From Staphylococcus roterodami (GTDB lineage: Bacteria > Bacillota > Bacilli > Staphylococcales > Staphylococcaceae): a stretch of DNA of 64,000 nucleotides. Under the pieces are notes generated by a model. It did no database searches. It was not told the origin of the DNA and saw only the letters and a program-made list of their open reading frames with translations. Shown here piece by piece: positions 1 through 7,826 of this stretch. The DNA is taken from assembly GCA_022493055.1 (NCBI GenBank), contig CP092781.1, forward strand, positions 1,860,001-1,924,000, written 5' to 3'. Each line of letters starts with the position of its first letter. The first letter of the stretch is position 1. The translations under genes and the position numbers were made by a program.

Positions 1-885
1 TCTAACTACAAAGTTTCTATTTACAAATGCATTATGCTTTCTTTCTGCGTAAATACCAGTTCTAGGGAATAAAGTCGCATATGAAATATCTAAGTTTCTA
101 CCGTATGAAATTTCAAATTCACTCGTATCGCTTGAACCTTTTTCATGTGAGATTGTTGTTATAAAAGATGGGTTAAATCCACTTTGAATTAATGGAGGTA
201 ATTGATTATCTGGGACAAAATAATCCCTTGCTGAACCTGATGGACCATTAGGAGTTTGTACGAATAAATATCTATCATGCGCAGATTTTTTACCATCAGG
301 CATAACAAACTCGTTTGCTTTTACACCCCATTTAACAGATTTTGAGTTTTGTTTTTCTACTTCACTGACATAACTCTTTTGTGTATAACTAATTGTTTTA
401 GAATAATTAAATGAGCCATTACCACCTAAAGATGGTGCTGATTGGAAATTACCACCAATGTTATATCCTAATGTCTGTCCAACATCAGTAGTTTCTATTT
501 TATTTTTAGGTAAATAATTAATTACATTTGCATTTGGATCTTTAGTCGTCAGTCCTATATTATATTGGAAAGGCCAAATCATTCGTTTTGTTAACTCATA
601 TCCACTACCCTTCACATCTGAAAATGAAGTTCTGGAATTGATAAAACCTTGCATTTTAACAATTAAAGCGTCTTTGTTATATTTTTTATCTTTTACAAAG
701 TCGAATTGGACATTTTGAGTAACGCCCCATTTCTTACTACTTACATCCTCCGTACGTTTGATTACTTCAGCACCATCACCAATATTTTCAATATTAGTAT
801 TCGCTCTAGATTCTTGAATCGGAGATGCTAAAGGTGCAATCAATCCAACTGACAAAGTTGCTGCTAACATTTTTTTCTTAAACAT
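1..885 (-). CDS. lukE: Leukocidin S-component, LukE-like (3' end outside window)
   Basis: Class S subunit of a bicomponent beta-barrel pore-forming toxin; it is secreted, binds the host leukocyte receptor and pairs with a class F subunit (LukD). The 295 visible codons begin with a lysine-rich signal peptide ([12 protein letters not shown]..., cleavage probably after ...ESRA) followed by the mature start [13 protein letters not shown] typical of LukE. The stem and rim body follows, reaching [10 protein letters not shown] at the window edge. About 16 codons plus the stop should lie left of position 1, since family members are near 311 aa. No in-frame stop was seen in the stretches I checked. 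LukD would be expected next, outside the window. Two SaeR-type boxes lie upstream. LukS-PV or HlgA/C are less likely on the mature N-terminus. Confidence 0.9.
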   Translation of the reverse strand, partial: MFKKKMLAATLSVGLIAPLASPIQESRANTNIENIGDGAEVIKRTEDVSSKKWGVTQNVQFDFVKDKKYNKDALIVKMQGFINSRTSFSDVKGSGYELTKRMIWPFQYNIGLTTKDPNANVINYLPKNKIETTDVGQTLGYNIGGNFQSAPSLGGNGSFNYSKTISYTQKSYVSEVEKQNSKSVKWGVKANEFVMPDGKKSAHDRYLFVQTPNGPSGSARDYFVPDNQLPPLIQSGFNPSFITTISHEKGSSDTSEFEISYGRNLDISYATLFPRTGIYAERKHNAFVNRNFVVR

Positions 886-955
886 AAGTTTCACTTTCTT
901 TCTATATAAATTTTTAATACAAATTTATTTTAGATTATTTCACTAATTTATAAAA

Positions 956-971
956 TTAACTGATTATTAAA
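956..971 (-). promoter_or_regulatory. SaeR-type box upstream of lukE (one mismatch)
   Basis: Read on the minus strand this is TTTAA-TAATCA-GTTAA, one base from the published SaeR consensus GTTAA-N6-GTTAA. It ends about 70 bp before the lukE start, where a promoter-proximal activator site would be expected. A second, perfect box lies at 1203-1218. Binding is inferred. Confidence 0.5.
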
Positions 972-1202
972 AACTACATAGATGTAAAATGTTAAAAAAA
1001 TAGAATTTATCAATTGAAATCTTTCAAATCCGTCCATTGATATGAAATTCTATGAATTTTTATCTTTTAAGTTACGTATTCGAAAAACACAATAAAGTTA
1101 ACACGTATCAACTCTTTTGCTTACAAATTCATTACGAACTTAAATTATATTTTTAAAAATAAAGTTTGTATTTGAACAAATAATATGAAGTTTAATTGAA
1201 AA

Positions 1203-1218
1203 TTAACTGATTATTAAC
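1203..1218 (-). promoter_or_regulatory. Perfect SaeR consensus box, distal to lukE
   Basis: GTTAA-TAATCA-GTTAA on the minus strand matches the SaeR consensus exactly and repeats the proximal box with the same six-base spacer. It lies about 320 bp upstream of the lukE start and about 415 bp upstream of the divergent gene at 1633, so it could serve either. Confidence 0.5.
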
Positions 1219-1632
1219 TTTTGTCGTTAAGTGGAAATGATTACTTTTTACTGATTTGTATTAGGATAAAAATATCTATTAATGTCCATTTGGATAAACA
1301 TTTACATTTTTGTTAATCATTCTAATACTAATATCATTAGGATTGAAAAATAATGTAACTAAAAACACTAGATTAAAAAAGTATTTTTTTATTAGGATCT
1401 TAATCGTATAATAGAATTATTATTGAGAGTAAAAATACCAACAATGAGTAAAATATATTTAGAGAGAGTTGTAATAACTTTTTTGAAAGAGAAAAAATGA
1501 TTTAACAATTCTATCCAAGGAGTTAAAAGCAGTAAATTACTATAAAAAGTTAGAAATATACGGATATATCTCATTCGTTTATTAAATTTATATCCGTTAT
1601 TTAAAAATAATTCTATTATTGGAGGATGCAAA

Positions 1633-2082
1633 ATGGAAACAGAATTATATAAAAGCCTATTACATAAAATAAAGATTTTCGAAAATAATGTAATAAATAT
1701 ACCTATCATTGGAGAACAAACAAAACATAAGTTATTTCATATGATAAATGATAAAGAAAAATTCACTCTAATAATTAACAAAGGTGGTCGTAGAAACCCA
1801 CTAAACCTAACTATTTTGCTAAGAAGTAATGATTATAACTCTAACATGATTAGGTTCGACGTTAATGGTAGCGATCATGCAAATCCACCTAATAACGAAA
1901 GAATACCTACACCACATATACACATTTATACTGAAGAATATAATAATGGTGGAATTGCAATCCCTTTAAAAGACATTGAAGATTTAGAATTAACAGATGA
2001 AATTATAGAATCATTAGAGTTCTTTATGAAGTATACTAATATAAAGCACGATAATGTTATAATAGAATCAAGATTATTGTAA
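1633..2082 (+). CDS. DUF6978-like hypothetical protein, first gene of two-gene cassette
   Basis: A 149-aa cytoplasmic protein of unknown function. An excellent ribosome binding site (GGAGG, 7 nt before ATG) supports the start. The middle carries a polar segment with GSDHANPPN (about residues 75-83) and then PHIHIYTEEY (about 95-104), a His-X-His pattern that could bind metal or sit in an active site; from memory this layout matches the DUF6978 family. No signal peptide or membrane segment is visible. The gene ends 20 bp before the next one, which has its own GGAGG-type site, so the two are almost certainly co-transcribed and share the terminator at 2927-2959. Its position between a toxin gene and an integrase remnant marks it as accessory DNA. 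Confidence 0.7.
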   Translation: METELYKSLLHKIKIFENNVINIPIIGEQTKHKLFHMINDKEKFTLIINKGGRRNPLNLTILLRSNDYNSNMIRFDVNGSDHANPPNNERIPTPHIHIYTEEYNNGGIAIPLKDIEDLELTDEIIESLEFFMKYTNIKHDNVIIESRLL

Positions 2083-2102
2083 AAGAAACGGAGGGATACT
2101 TA

Positions 2103-2879
2103 GTGAAGACTATCGAAGAAAGAATGAACGAATATTTCAACTGGTTAAAACAAAACTATATCTTCAAAGAATTAGATAGTTCTACAGAAATTACTACTCC
2201 CTTTAAGAATCATTTGAATGATTTTATTAGAATATATGCTGATACACTACCTAATAATGAAATTCGTCTATCAGATGACGGATTGACGATTAATGAATTA
2301 GAAATGTTGGGTATTGATATAAACACAAAAACAAGAACAAAATTGATACAGAATATTTTAAATCAATTTAATTTAAAATTAATTGATAAAGAAATTATAG
2401 CGGATATTAAAAATGAAAGTTTTGCTCAGTCTAAACATAATTTAATTCAAGGTATATTGAAAATTTATGATCTTACCTTAACTACTAAATCTAATGTTAC
2501 AAACATGTTCTATGAAGAAGTATTTGAATTCTTATATGATGAAGAAATAAGAGGATTAGCACAAGTTTCTGTTTCTGGAGAATCAGGTTTAAAATATTCT
2601 ATTGATTATATTGTTTCAGAAACAAAGTCACAACCAGAAAAACTAGTTAACTTTACAAATAACTTAGATTTTAACAAAATTACCAATGAAGCTTATATTT
2701 ATCGAGATATCAAACCAAACAGACCATCTAGAAATAAGTTAGAACCTATCATGTTAATAATAGTAAATGATGTAGATCATCCGATAAATGAAAGAGCGCA
2801 AACTGTAGCAGAACATGAGAACCTTGAGATTTTAAAATGGTCTAATAAATCAAAAATCATCGAAACTTTAACCTCATAA
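2103..2879 (+). CDS. DUF1828/DUF1829-like protein, second gene of cassette
   Basis: A 258-aa soluble protein of unknown function. The N-terminal half (about residues 20-115) has the DUF1828 layout: a TPF...D.IRIY segment, then LSDDGLTINELEMLGI (about 56-71) and an amphipathic helical stretch. The C-terminal half (about 150-255) resembles DUF1829, with VSGESGLKYSIDYIV, a conserved PEKL, VNDVDHP and a KWSNKSK end. Family assignment is from memory. The mixed alpha/beta C-terminus with repeated acidic residues could be nuclease-like, but no catalytic motif is certain. The start ATG is actually GTG (tagtGAAG context) preceded by GGAGGGATACTTA. Translationally close to the gene at 1633, so the products probably act together. 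Confidence 0.7.
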   Translation: MKTIEERMNEYFNWLKQNYIFKELDSSTEITTPFKNHLNDFIRIYADTLPNNEIRLSDDGLTINELEMLGIDINTKTRTKLIQNILNQFNLKLIDKEIIADIKNESFAQSKHNLIQGILKIYDLTLTTKSNVTNMFYEEVFEFLYDEEIRGLAQVSVSGESGLKYSIDYIVSETKSQPEKLVNFTNNLDFNKITNEAYIYRDIKPNRPSRNKLEPIMLIIVNDVDHPINERAQTVAEHENLEILKWSNKSKIIETLTS

Positions 2880-2926
2880 ATTAACAGTAGTCCCCTATTC
2901 TTATTTTTTCAATTTTTAAATGCAAT

Positions 2927-2959
2927 AAAGGCTAAAGTAAACTCATTACTTTAGCCTTT
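2927..2959 (+). terminator. Terminator of the DUF cassette
   Basis: Perfect 14-bp hairpin (AAAGGCTAAAGTAA, five-base loop ACTCA, complementary arm) 47 bp after the second gene, followed by a T-rich stretch. Confidence 0.85.
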
Positions 2960-3110
2960 ATTAATAATTTAGTCGAATTTATTAAAAATTGACTAACTCC
3001 TGGTTATGCTACGCTTTTCTTTAAAATCCGCACGTAGATGCCGATTAATTATATTATAACATTTTTATTTTATTTTTAAAAACATAAACTTAATCTTTTA
3101 ATGTCTTTAA

Positions 3111-3257
3111 GGAATACCTATACAATACATATCAAAACGATTAGGTCATGCAGATGTACATACAACGCTTAAAACATATTCGCATTTGATTAAAGAATTT
3201 GAAGATAATGAAACTAAATTTATAGAAAAAAATCTGACTGATTTGTTTTGTGACTAA
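3111..3257 (+). pseudogene. Tyrosine integrase C-terminal remnant
   Basis: The last 48 codons of a phage/island-type tyrosine recombinase survive in frame, with no start. The reading contains RLGHADVHTTLKTYSH, the box II signature in which the Tyr of TYSH is the nucleophile, followed by a charged tail and a TAA stop. The rest of the catalytic domain and the N-terminus are absent. It points toward the 3' end of the tRNA-Ser gene 200 bp away, the usual arrangement of an integrase next to its tRNA attachment site, so it probably marks the scar of an island or prophage. No matching att repeat was found in the window. Confidence 0.85.
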
Positions 3258-3414
3258 ACTTCAAAATCTTGTGACTGAAATTAAGATTAACCATCAAAAA
3301 TTAGTCACATTGTGGCTAAAAAATTTTAAATGGATATAAATAAATAAGAAGTGTAAAAATGAGGATAATAGCTCAAATGCAGATATATCAAGGGGTTGAG
3401 TCTAAAATAAAAAG

Positions 3415-3449
3415 AGCGCTTAAAATGATTTTAAACCATTTTAAGCGCT
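3415..3449 (-). terminator. Terminator of the eight-gene tRNA cluster
   Basis: Perfect 13-bp inverted repeat (AGCGCTTAAAATG and its complement) around a nine-base loop, followed on the minus strand by CTTTTTATTTT. It lies four bases past the tRNA-Ser 3' end. Confidence 0.85.
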
Positions 3450-3453
3450 ATAA

Positions 3454-3542
3454 CGGAAGGTAAGGGATTCGAACCCTTGAGACGCTTGTGGCGCCTACAC
3501 ACTTTCCAGGCGTGCTCCTTCGGCCAGCTCGGACAACCTTCC
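3454..3542 (-). tRNA. tRNA-Ser (GGA)
   Basis: 89-nt type II tRNA with a long variable arm, anticodon loop CTGGAAA and acceptor GGAAGGT paired with ACCTTCC. Last gene of the cluster; CCA is not encoded. Confidence 0.95.
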
Positions 3543-3596
3543 TCAATAATAAATATGTAATAAAAATACAGAAGCGATATTTCACTTCTGTTTGTA

Positions 3597-3668
3597 TGAC
3601 TCCTACGGGACTCGAACCCGTGTTACCGCCGTGAAAGGGCGGTGTCTTAACCGCTTGACCAAGGAGCC
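3597..3668 (-). tRNA. tRNA-Glu (TTC)
   Basis: 72-nt cloverleaf, anticodon loop CTTTCAC, acceptor GGCTCCT/AGGAGTC with discriminator A. No encoded CCA. Confidence 0.95.
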
Positions 3669-3669
3669 A

Positions 3670-3744
3670 TGGCTCCACAGGTAGGACTCGAACCTACGAC
3701 CGATCGGTTAACAGCCGATAGCTCTACCACTGAGCTACTGTGGA
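3670..3744 (-). tRNA. tRNA-Asn (GTT)
   Basis: 75 nt including an encoded CCA, anticodon loop CTGTTAA, acceptor TCCACAG/CTGTGGA. Confidence 0.95.
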
Positions 3745-3761
3745 ATAATAATAGAAAATAA

Positions 3762-3835
3762 TGGAGCGGGTGATGGGAATCGAACCCACAACATCAGCTT
3801 GGAAGGCTGAGGTTTTGCCATTAAACTACACCCGC
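3762..3835 (-). tRNA. tRNA-Gly (TCC), canonical
   Basis: 74 nt with encoded CCA, anticodon loop CTTCCAA and a normal T-loop TTCGATT. This is the ordinary (proteinogenic-looking) UCC isoacceptor, in contrast to the three atypical copies near 35.7-35.9 kb. Confidence 0.95.
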
Positions 3836-3850
3836 TAATGTAAACGATTA

Positions 3851-3927
3851 TGGGGCGGCTGAAGGGGATCGAACCCTCGAATGTCGGAACCACAATCCGA
3901 TGTGTTAACCACTTCACCACAACCGCC
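3851..3927 (-). tRNA. tRNA-His (GTG)
   Basis: Anticodon loop ATTGTGG region, G-1 opposite C73 as in all bacterial tRNA-His, CCA encoded. A near-identical copy without CCA lies at 36109-36182. Confidence 0.95.
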
Positions 3928-3939
3928 ATGAATTAAGAA

Positions 3940-4012
3940 TGGTTCAGGACAGAGTCGAACTGCCGACACATGGAGCTTCAATCCATTGCTCTACCAACTG
4001 AGCTACTGAACC
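3940..4012 (-). tRNA. tRNA-Phe (GAA)
   Basis: 73-nt cloverleaf, anticodon loop TTGAAGC, acceptor GGTTCAG/CTGAACC. The same gene sequence recurs at 36442-36514. Confidence 0.95.
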
Positions 4013-4028
4013 GTAATGGTAATAATAA

Positions 4029-4104
4029 TGGCGGTCTCGACGGGAATCGAACCCGCGATCTCCTGCGTGACAGGCAGGCGTGTTAACCGCTACACTACGA
4101 GACC
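4029..4104 (-). tRNA. tRNA-Asp (GTC)
   Basis: 76 nt with encoded CCA, anticodon loop CTGTCAC. The same gene sequence recurs at 36534-36609. Confidence 0.95.
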
Positions 4105-4125
4105 TATTAAATTAAAAACTATGTA

Positions 4126-4199
<74 letters not shown>

Positions 4200-4225
4200 C
4201 TAATATTATTTTGAATTACCTAATT

Positions 4226-4255
4226 AATATACCATATTTAAAAACCTAAAGTCAA
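4226..4255 (-). promoter_or_regulatory. Promoter of the eight-gene tRNA cluster
   Basis: On the minus strand TTGACT (-35) and TATATT (-10) are separated by 18 bp, ending 27 bp before the tRNA-fMet gene. No rRNA gene precedes this cluster, so it needs its own promoter. Confidence 0.7.
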
Positions 4256-4599
4256 GAACTTTTTGAATTTAATTTAAATATTATTTCTTAAATAATTACT
4301 TAAATATCGTAGCAACATGTTCTCTGTTGAACACAAATATTAGTATATTCATTTTTGTAGTGTACGTCAACGACATTTTGAAAGTTTTTTGTGTAAAAAA
4401 ACGCTTCTTCTTCCCTTTTATAATATAAGTGTCTAATAGTTGTCATAATTACTCATGAACTATTAAAAAAGATGCAGGAATCATAAATTTTATAATGCCT
4501 ACATCTCTAACCTATTAAAATATAATTATAATCTTTTTCACTAAAGTGCTATGTTTCGTACTGACACACATAACACAATACATAGCAACCAAACATTAC
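4256..4599. other. Intergenic region with imperfect hairpin
   Basis: No gene seen. An imperfect 17-bp inverted repeat at about 4470-4506 (GATGCAGG.ATCATAAA and its partner) is the likely terminator of the minus-strand hydrolase gene at 4600. Confidence 0.5.
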
Positions 4600-5154
4600 C
4601 TATCGTGTCATATAATCTTGCATTCGATCTTGCAACGCTGTAAATGTTTCAAAGCCATCTTCTTCTAAGAAGTGCCCTCCATCTTCCACGATTCGCAAGT
4701 TCCCCTCTAATGCATTCATTAATCGTTGAGTCTCTTTATATGAAACGTATTTGTCATTTTTAGAACTCAATCCATAAAAATGATCGACTTTCTTTTTAAT
4801 GTTATCGTAGTCAATTGTCACATTACTTAAGTCGATATCTAAATCAATCTTTTCAGCATCTTCTTTAAAACCTGCAATACTAAAAAAGCCTTCTATCGGC
4901 TGATCAATCATTTCAATATATTTTAAAGCTGTAATTGAACCTAAACCATGCGTTACAAAATATGTATCTTTCTTTCGAACGTTAATTTGTTTCGTCATAG
5001 CCTCAATCCATTGATCCACTGTCTTCGTTTCAGGTGATTCAAAATTAAATAATGTTACATGGTACCCTTCTAAAGTCAAATTATGTTTTAGCCACTGATA
5101 CCAATGATTTCTACTGTTTCCATGCATAGAATGAACAATGATTACATCTGTCAT
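4600..5154 (-). CDS. RBBP9/YdeN-like alpha/beta hydrolase, nucleophile replaced
   Basis: A 184-aa cytoplasmic alpha/beta-hydrolase fold protein of the RBBP9/YdeN group. It opens with strand TDVIIVHSMHGN (oxyanion HG region, about residues 2-13) and WYQWL, as in the family. The nucleophile elbow, normally G-H-S-x-G, reads T-H-G-L-G (residues 68-72), so the catalytic serine position is glycine. A C-terminal GGHF keeps the histidine. It is therefore probably a non-catalytic binding protein, or uses another residue (Ser73 is near). The start is the ATG at 5154, preceded by AAGGAGAG; an upstream in-frame ATG at 5211 has no such site. It is transcribed alone, downstream of the haem operon terminator. 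Confidence 0.8.
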   Translation of the reverse strand: MTDVIIVHSMHGNSRNHWYQWLKHNLTLEGYHVTLFNFESPETKTVDQWIEAMTKQINVRKKDTYFVTHGLGSITALKYIEMIDQPIEGFFSIAGFKEDAEKIDLDIDLSNVTIDYDNIKKKVDHFYGLSSKNDKYVSYKETQRLMNALEGNLRIVEDGGHFLEEDGFETFTALQDRMQDYMTR

Positions 5155-5225
5155 CACATTCTCTCCTTTCAACTTACTATTTCTTTCTGATTTTAAAAAT
5201 TGAATACTCACCTATAATTGTAAAA

Positions 5226-5286
5226 TAAAAGCACCTTAAATAGAAATGTTTATATCTCAAATTGACATTTCAAATTAAAGTGCTTT
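5226..5286 (-). terminator. Terminator of the hem operon
   Basis: AAAGCACTTTAAT...ACATTTC on the minus strand pairs with GAAATGT...AAGGTGCTTTT across a short loop and is followed by a T-rich run. It lies about 135 bp after the hemY stop. Confidence 0.75.
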
Positions 5287-5421
5287 GTCATCTTTTCTAT
5301 TAAATTTAGAAACAAATATTACTATGCGTATATATTCTTTATAACAATTCCAACATTACCGAATTTCCATCAATAATAAAATATAAAAGATACTTCACTG
5401 GCGTCCCAGTCCATAATTAGC

Positions 5422-6822
5422 CTACAACTCTGCGACTATTTCTTCAGCAGCTACCTTACCTTGCACAATACAATCTGGCAGTCCAACCGCTTCAAAAGAT
5501 GCACCAGTTACTCTAAGTCGTGGATATGATTGTTTAATATGTGCTTGAATCTGTCTGATTTGTTGAATGTGACCAACATGATATTGAGGCATACTTTTCG
5601 TCAATCGATTCACAATTGTAAATTCGGGGTCACCTTTAAATGTCATCATCTTACTTAAATCTTTACGCACAATTGAAACTAACTCATCATCTGTATGATC
5701 ATCGACAGCGGTGTCACCTGGTTTACCTATATAGGCACGAATCAACACCTTACCTTCTGGCGTAGTAAATGGCCATTTCTTTGACGTCCAAGTACAAGCT
5801 GTAATGTCTGTATCACTCGTTCTTGCTATAACGAATCCAGTACCATCATAAGTATTTTCAATATCCTTTTCATCAAATGCTAATACTACAGTGGCAACCG
5901 TTGTGCTATCCATTGTTTTAAAATAATCAAAAGCTGGATCTTGACCAAACCAATTTAAAAACACTTGATGTGGCGTCGTTACTAATACGCCATCATACAC
6001 TTCTTCTAGTTGATCATTGTAAACAATTTTATATTGTTTTTGAGACGTAATAATATCATCTACTGTCGTATTATATTGAATTGATACACCCTTTTTAATT
6101 ACATCTTGTTCTAATGCTTCTATAAATGAACTTAAGCCATGTTTAAACTGCTTAAATTGACCTTTTGGTGCACCCGGATATAATTGTCGCAGTTTAAGAC
6201 GTTTATTTTTCTCATCTTTCATACCTTTGATTAAGCTTCCAAACGATTCTTCTTTCTCTTTAAAATTAGGAAATGTACTCATCAAACTTAATTTATCGAT
6301 ATCAGTACCATAAATACCACCCATTAATGGTTCAATTAAATTTTCGAGTACTTCATTACCTAATCTTGCTCTGAAAAATTCACCTACTGAAATATCACCA
6401 TCTTGCATTTGTATAGGCTTTTTGATTAAATCTAATCCTGCTCTTAATTTACCAAGTGGCGATATTAATTTTGTAATAACAAATGGTTTAATATCTGTTG
6501 GAATACCCATAATTGAACCACCTGGAATCGGATATAATTTATTTTTCGCAAAAATATATGATTGTCCAGTCGTATTTGTAACAATGTCCTGTTCTAATCC
6601 TATATCTTTAGCTAATTCTGTCATTATAGTTTTTCTACCTAAATAAGATTCAGGACCAAGTTCAATCATATAACCATCTTTACGATAAGATTGAATCTTT
6701 CCCCCCGGTCGATTCGATGCTTCAAAGATTGTTACGTCAATATTAGGATCTTGCTGTTTTAAAAAATATGCACTTGATAAGCCTGTGATTCCCGCTCCTA
6801 TTATAGCCACTGATTTAGTCAC
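5422..6822 (-). CDS. hemY: Coproporphyrinogen III oxidase (protoporphyrinogen oxidase HemY/CgoX family)
   Basis: A 466-aa FAD enzyme that oxidises coproporphyrinogen III to coproporphyrin III in the coproporphyrin-dependent haem pathway of Gram-positives (now often cgoX; older name hemY/hemG). The N-terminal FAD-binding motif GAGITGLSS (about residues 9-17) is followed by a second-strand acidic E at DVTIFEAS. The C-terminal end TGASFEAVGLPDCIVQG is the family's flavin-contact segment. Translation starts at GTG (6822), 23 bp after hemH ends; the Shine-Dalgarno is weak, so it may depend on upstream translation. Third gene of hemE-hemH-hemY. Length is normal. Confidence 0.95.
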   Translation of the reverse strand: MTKSVAIIGAGITGLSSAYFLKQQDPNIDVTIFEASNRPGGKIQSYRKDGYMIELGPESYLGRKTIMTELAKDIGLEQDIVTNTTGQSYIFAKNKLYPIPGGSIMGIPTDIKPFVITKLISPLGKLRAGLDLIKKPIQMQDGDISVGEFFRARLGNEVLENLIEPLMGGIYGTDIDKLSLMSTFPNFKEKEESFGSLIKGMKDEKNKRLKLRQLYPGAPKGQFKQFKHGLSSFIEALEQDVIKKGVSIQYNTTVDDIITSQKQYKIVYNDQLEEVYDGVLVTTPHQVFLNWFGQDPAFDYFKTMDSTTVATVVLAFDEKDIENTYDGTGFVIARTSDTDITACTWTSKKWPFTTPEGKVLIRAYIGKPGDTAVDDHTDDELVSIVRKDLSKMMTFKGDPEFTIVNRLTKSMPQYHVGHIQQIRQIQAHIKQSYPRLRVTGASFEAVGLPDCIVQGKVAAEEIVAEL

Positions 6823-6845
6823 AACGTTTCACGCTTCTTTCGTAA

Positions 6846-7769
6846 TTAAAATATGGACTTTATTTCATCAACAATTGCACCGATAAATAATGGATGTGTA
6901 TTCGGCATTTCCGGTCGATAATAATTCGCACCAATGTCATCACAAACCACTTTACATTCATAATCATTGTCATATAGAACTTCTAAATGTTCACATACAA
7001 AGCCAACTGGTGTGTATATAAAGTTTTTGTAATGATGTTTTTCATATAAATCACGTGTTAAATCTTGTACATCTGGTCCTAACCATGGTGTACCTGTATT
7101 ACCTTCAGATTGCCAACCAATCGCGATATTTTCAATATTAGATTGTTCTTTGATTAAAAGTGCAGTATGTTTTAATTCCTCTGGATATGGATCATTATTT
7201 TTTTCGATTAAACCTTTTGGCAAACTATGTGCTGAAACGACCAATACAGTATCTTTATGTTCATCCTCTGGAATTTGAACCAAAGTTTCATTAACTTTAT
7301 TCGTCCAGTACTCAATGAATTTAGGTTGTTCATAATAATGTTTAACATGCGTCAGTTGAATACCATATTTTGTAGCTTCTTCATCTGCACGTTTGTCATA
7401 TGACCCTACTGAAAATGAAGAATAGTGCGGCGCTAATACGACTGTAATAGCTTCTGTAATACCATCATTATGCATTTGTTCTACTGCCTCTTCAATAAAT
7501 GGCGAAATATGTTTTAAACCTAAATAAAGTTTAAACTCAACGTCAGCATATGCTTTATTCAAAGCAGAAACTAATGCTTCTGCTTGTTCGTCCGTTGTAC
7601 CCGCTAATGGTGATAATCCTCCAATAAATTCATATCTATCCTTCAAATCTTGTAGTTCTTCTTCAGTTGGACGTTTACCATGTCTTATATCCGTATAATA
7701 TGGTTCAATATCACTCTCTGTATAAGGTGTACCATATGCCATAACTAATAGGCCCATTTTTTTAGTCAT
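6846..7769 (-). CDS. hemH: Coproporphyrin III ferrochelatase HemH (CpfC)
   Basis: A 307-aa soluble ferrochelatase that inserts Fe(II) into coproporphyrin III. The catalytic histidine lies in SAHSLPKGL (His181) and the paired glutamate in CEHLEVLYDND (Glu about 263), as in the monomeric Firmicute enzymes. The N-terminus LLVMAYGTPY and GGLSPL loop are typical. No C-terminal membrane or [2Fe-2S] extension is present. It lies between hemE (57 bp upstream) and hemY (23 bp downstream) on the same strand, so all three are probably one transcript. Length agrees with the family. Confidence 0.95.
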   Translation of the reverse strand: MTKKMGLLVMAYGTPYTESDIEPYYTDIRHGKRPTEEELQDLKDRYEFIGGLSPLAGTTDEQAEALVSALNKAYADVEFKLYLGLKHISPFIEEAVEQMHNDGITEAITVVLAPHYSSFSVGSYDKRADEEATKYGIQLTHVKHYYEQPKFIEYWTNKVNETLVQIPEDEHKDTVLVVSAHSLPKGLIEKNNDPYPEELKHTALLIKEQSNIENIAIGWQSEGNTGTPWLGPDVQDLTRDLYEKHHYKNFIYTPVGFVCEHLEVLYDNDYECKVVCDDIGANYYRPEMPNTHPLFIGAIVDEIKSIF

Positions 7770-7826
7770 TGATAATACCTTCCTTTAAATGAATTATCTT
7801 TCCCGTGCTATCGCTATTTAACAAAA

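Larger units (their letters stand above)
886..1632. other. Divergent intergenic region between lukE and the DUF cassette
   Basis: About 750 bp of very AT-rich sequence without a credible gene. It holds the two SaeR-type boxes and presumably the divergent promoters of lukE (minus) and the cassette (plus). An open frame on the minus strand (1392-1709) lacks a ribosome binding site and overlaps the start of the plus-strand gene, so it was not called. Confidence 0.6.

Noticed and set aside
1392..1709. Minus-strand open frame encoding a hydrophobic 105-aa peptide
   Set aside because: No ribosome binding site, overlaps the start and promoter of the well-supported gene at 1633, and its hydrophobicity follows from AT-rich DNA.
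2992..3040. Shared TGGTTATGCT word with the loop at 9651
   Set aside because: Only ten contiguous bases plus scattered matches; too weak to call a repeat.
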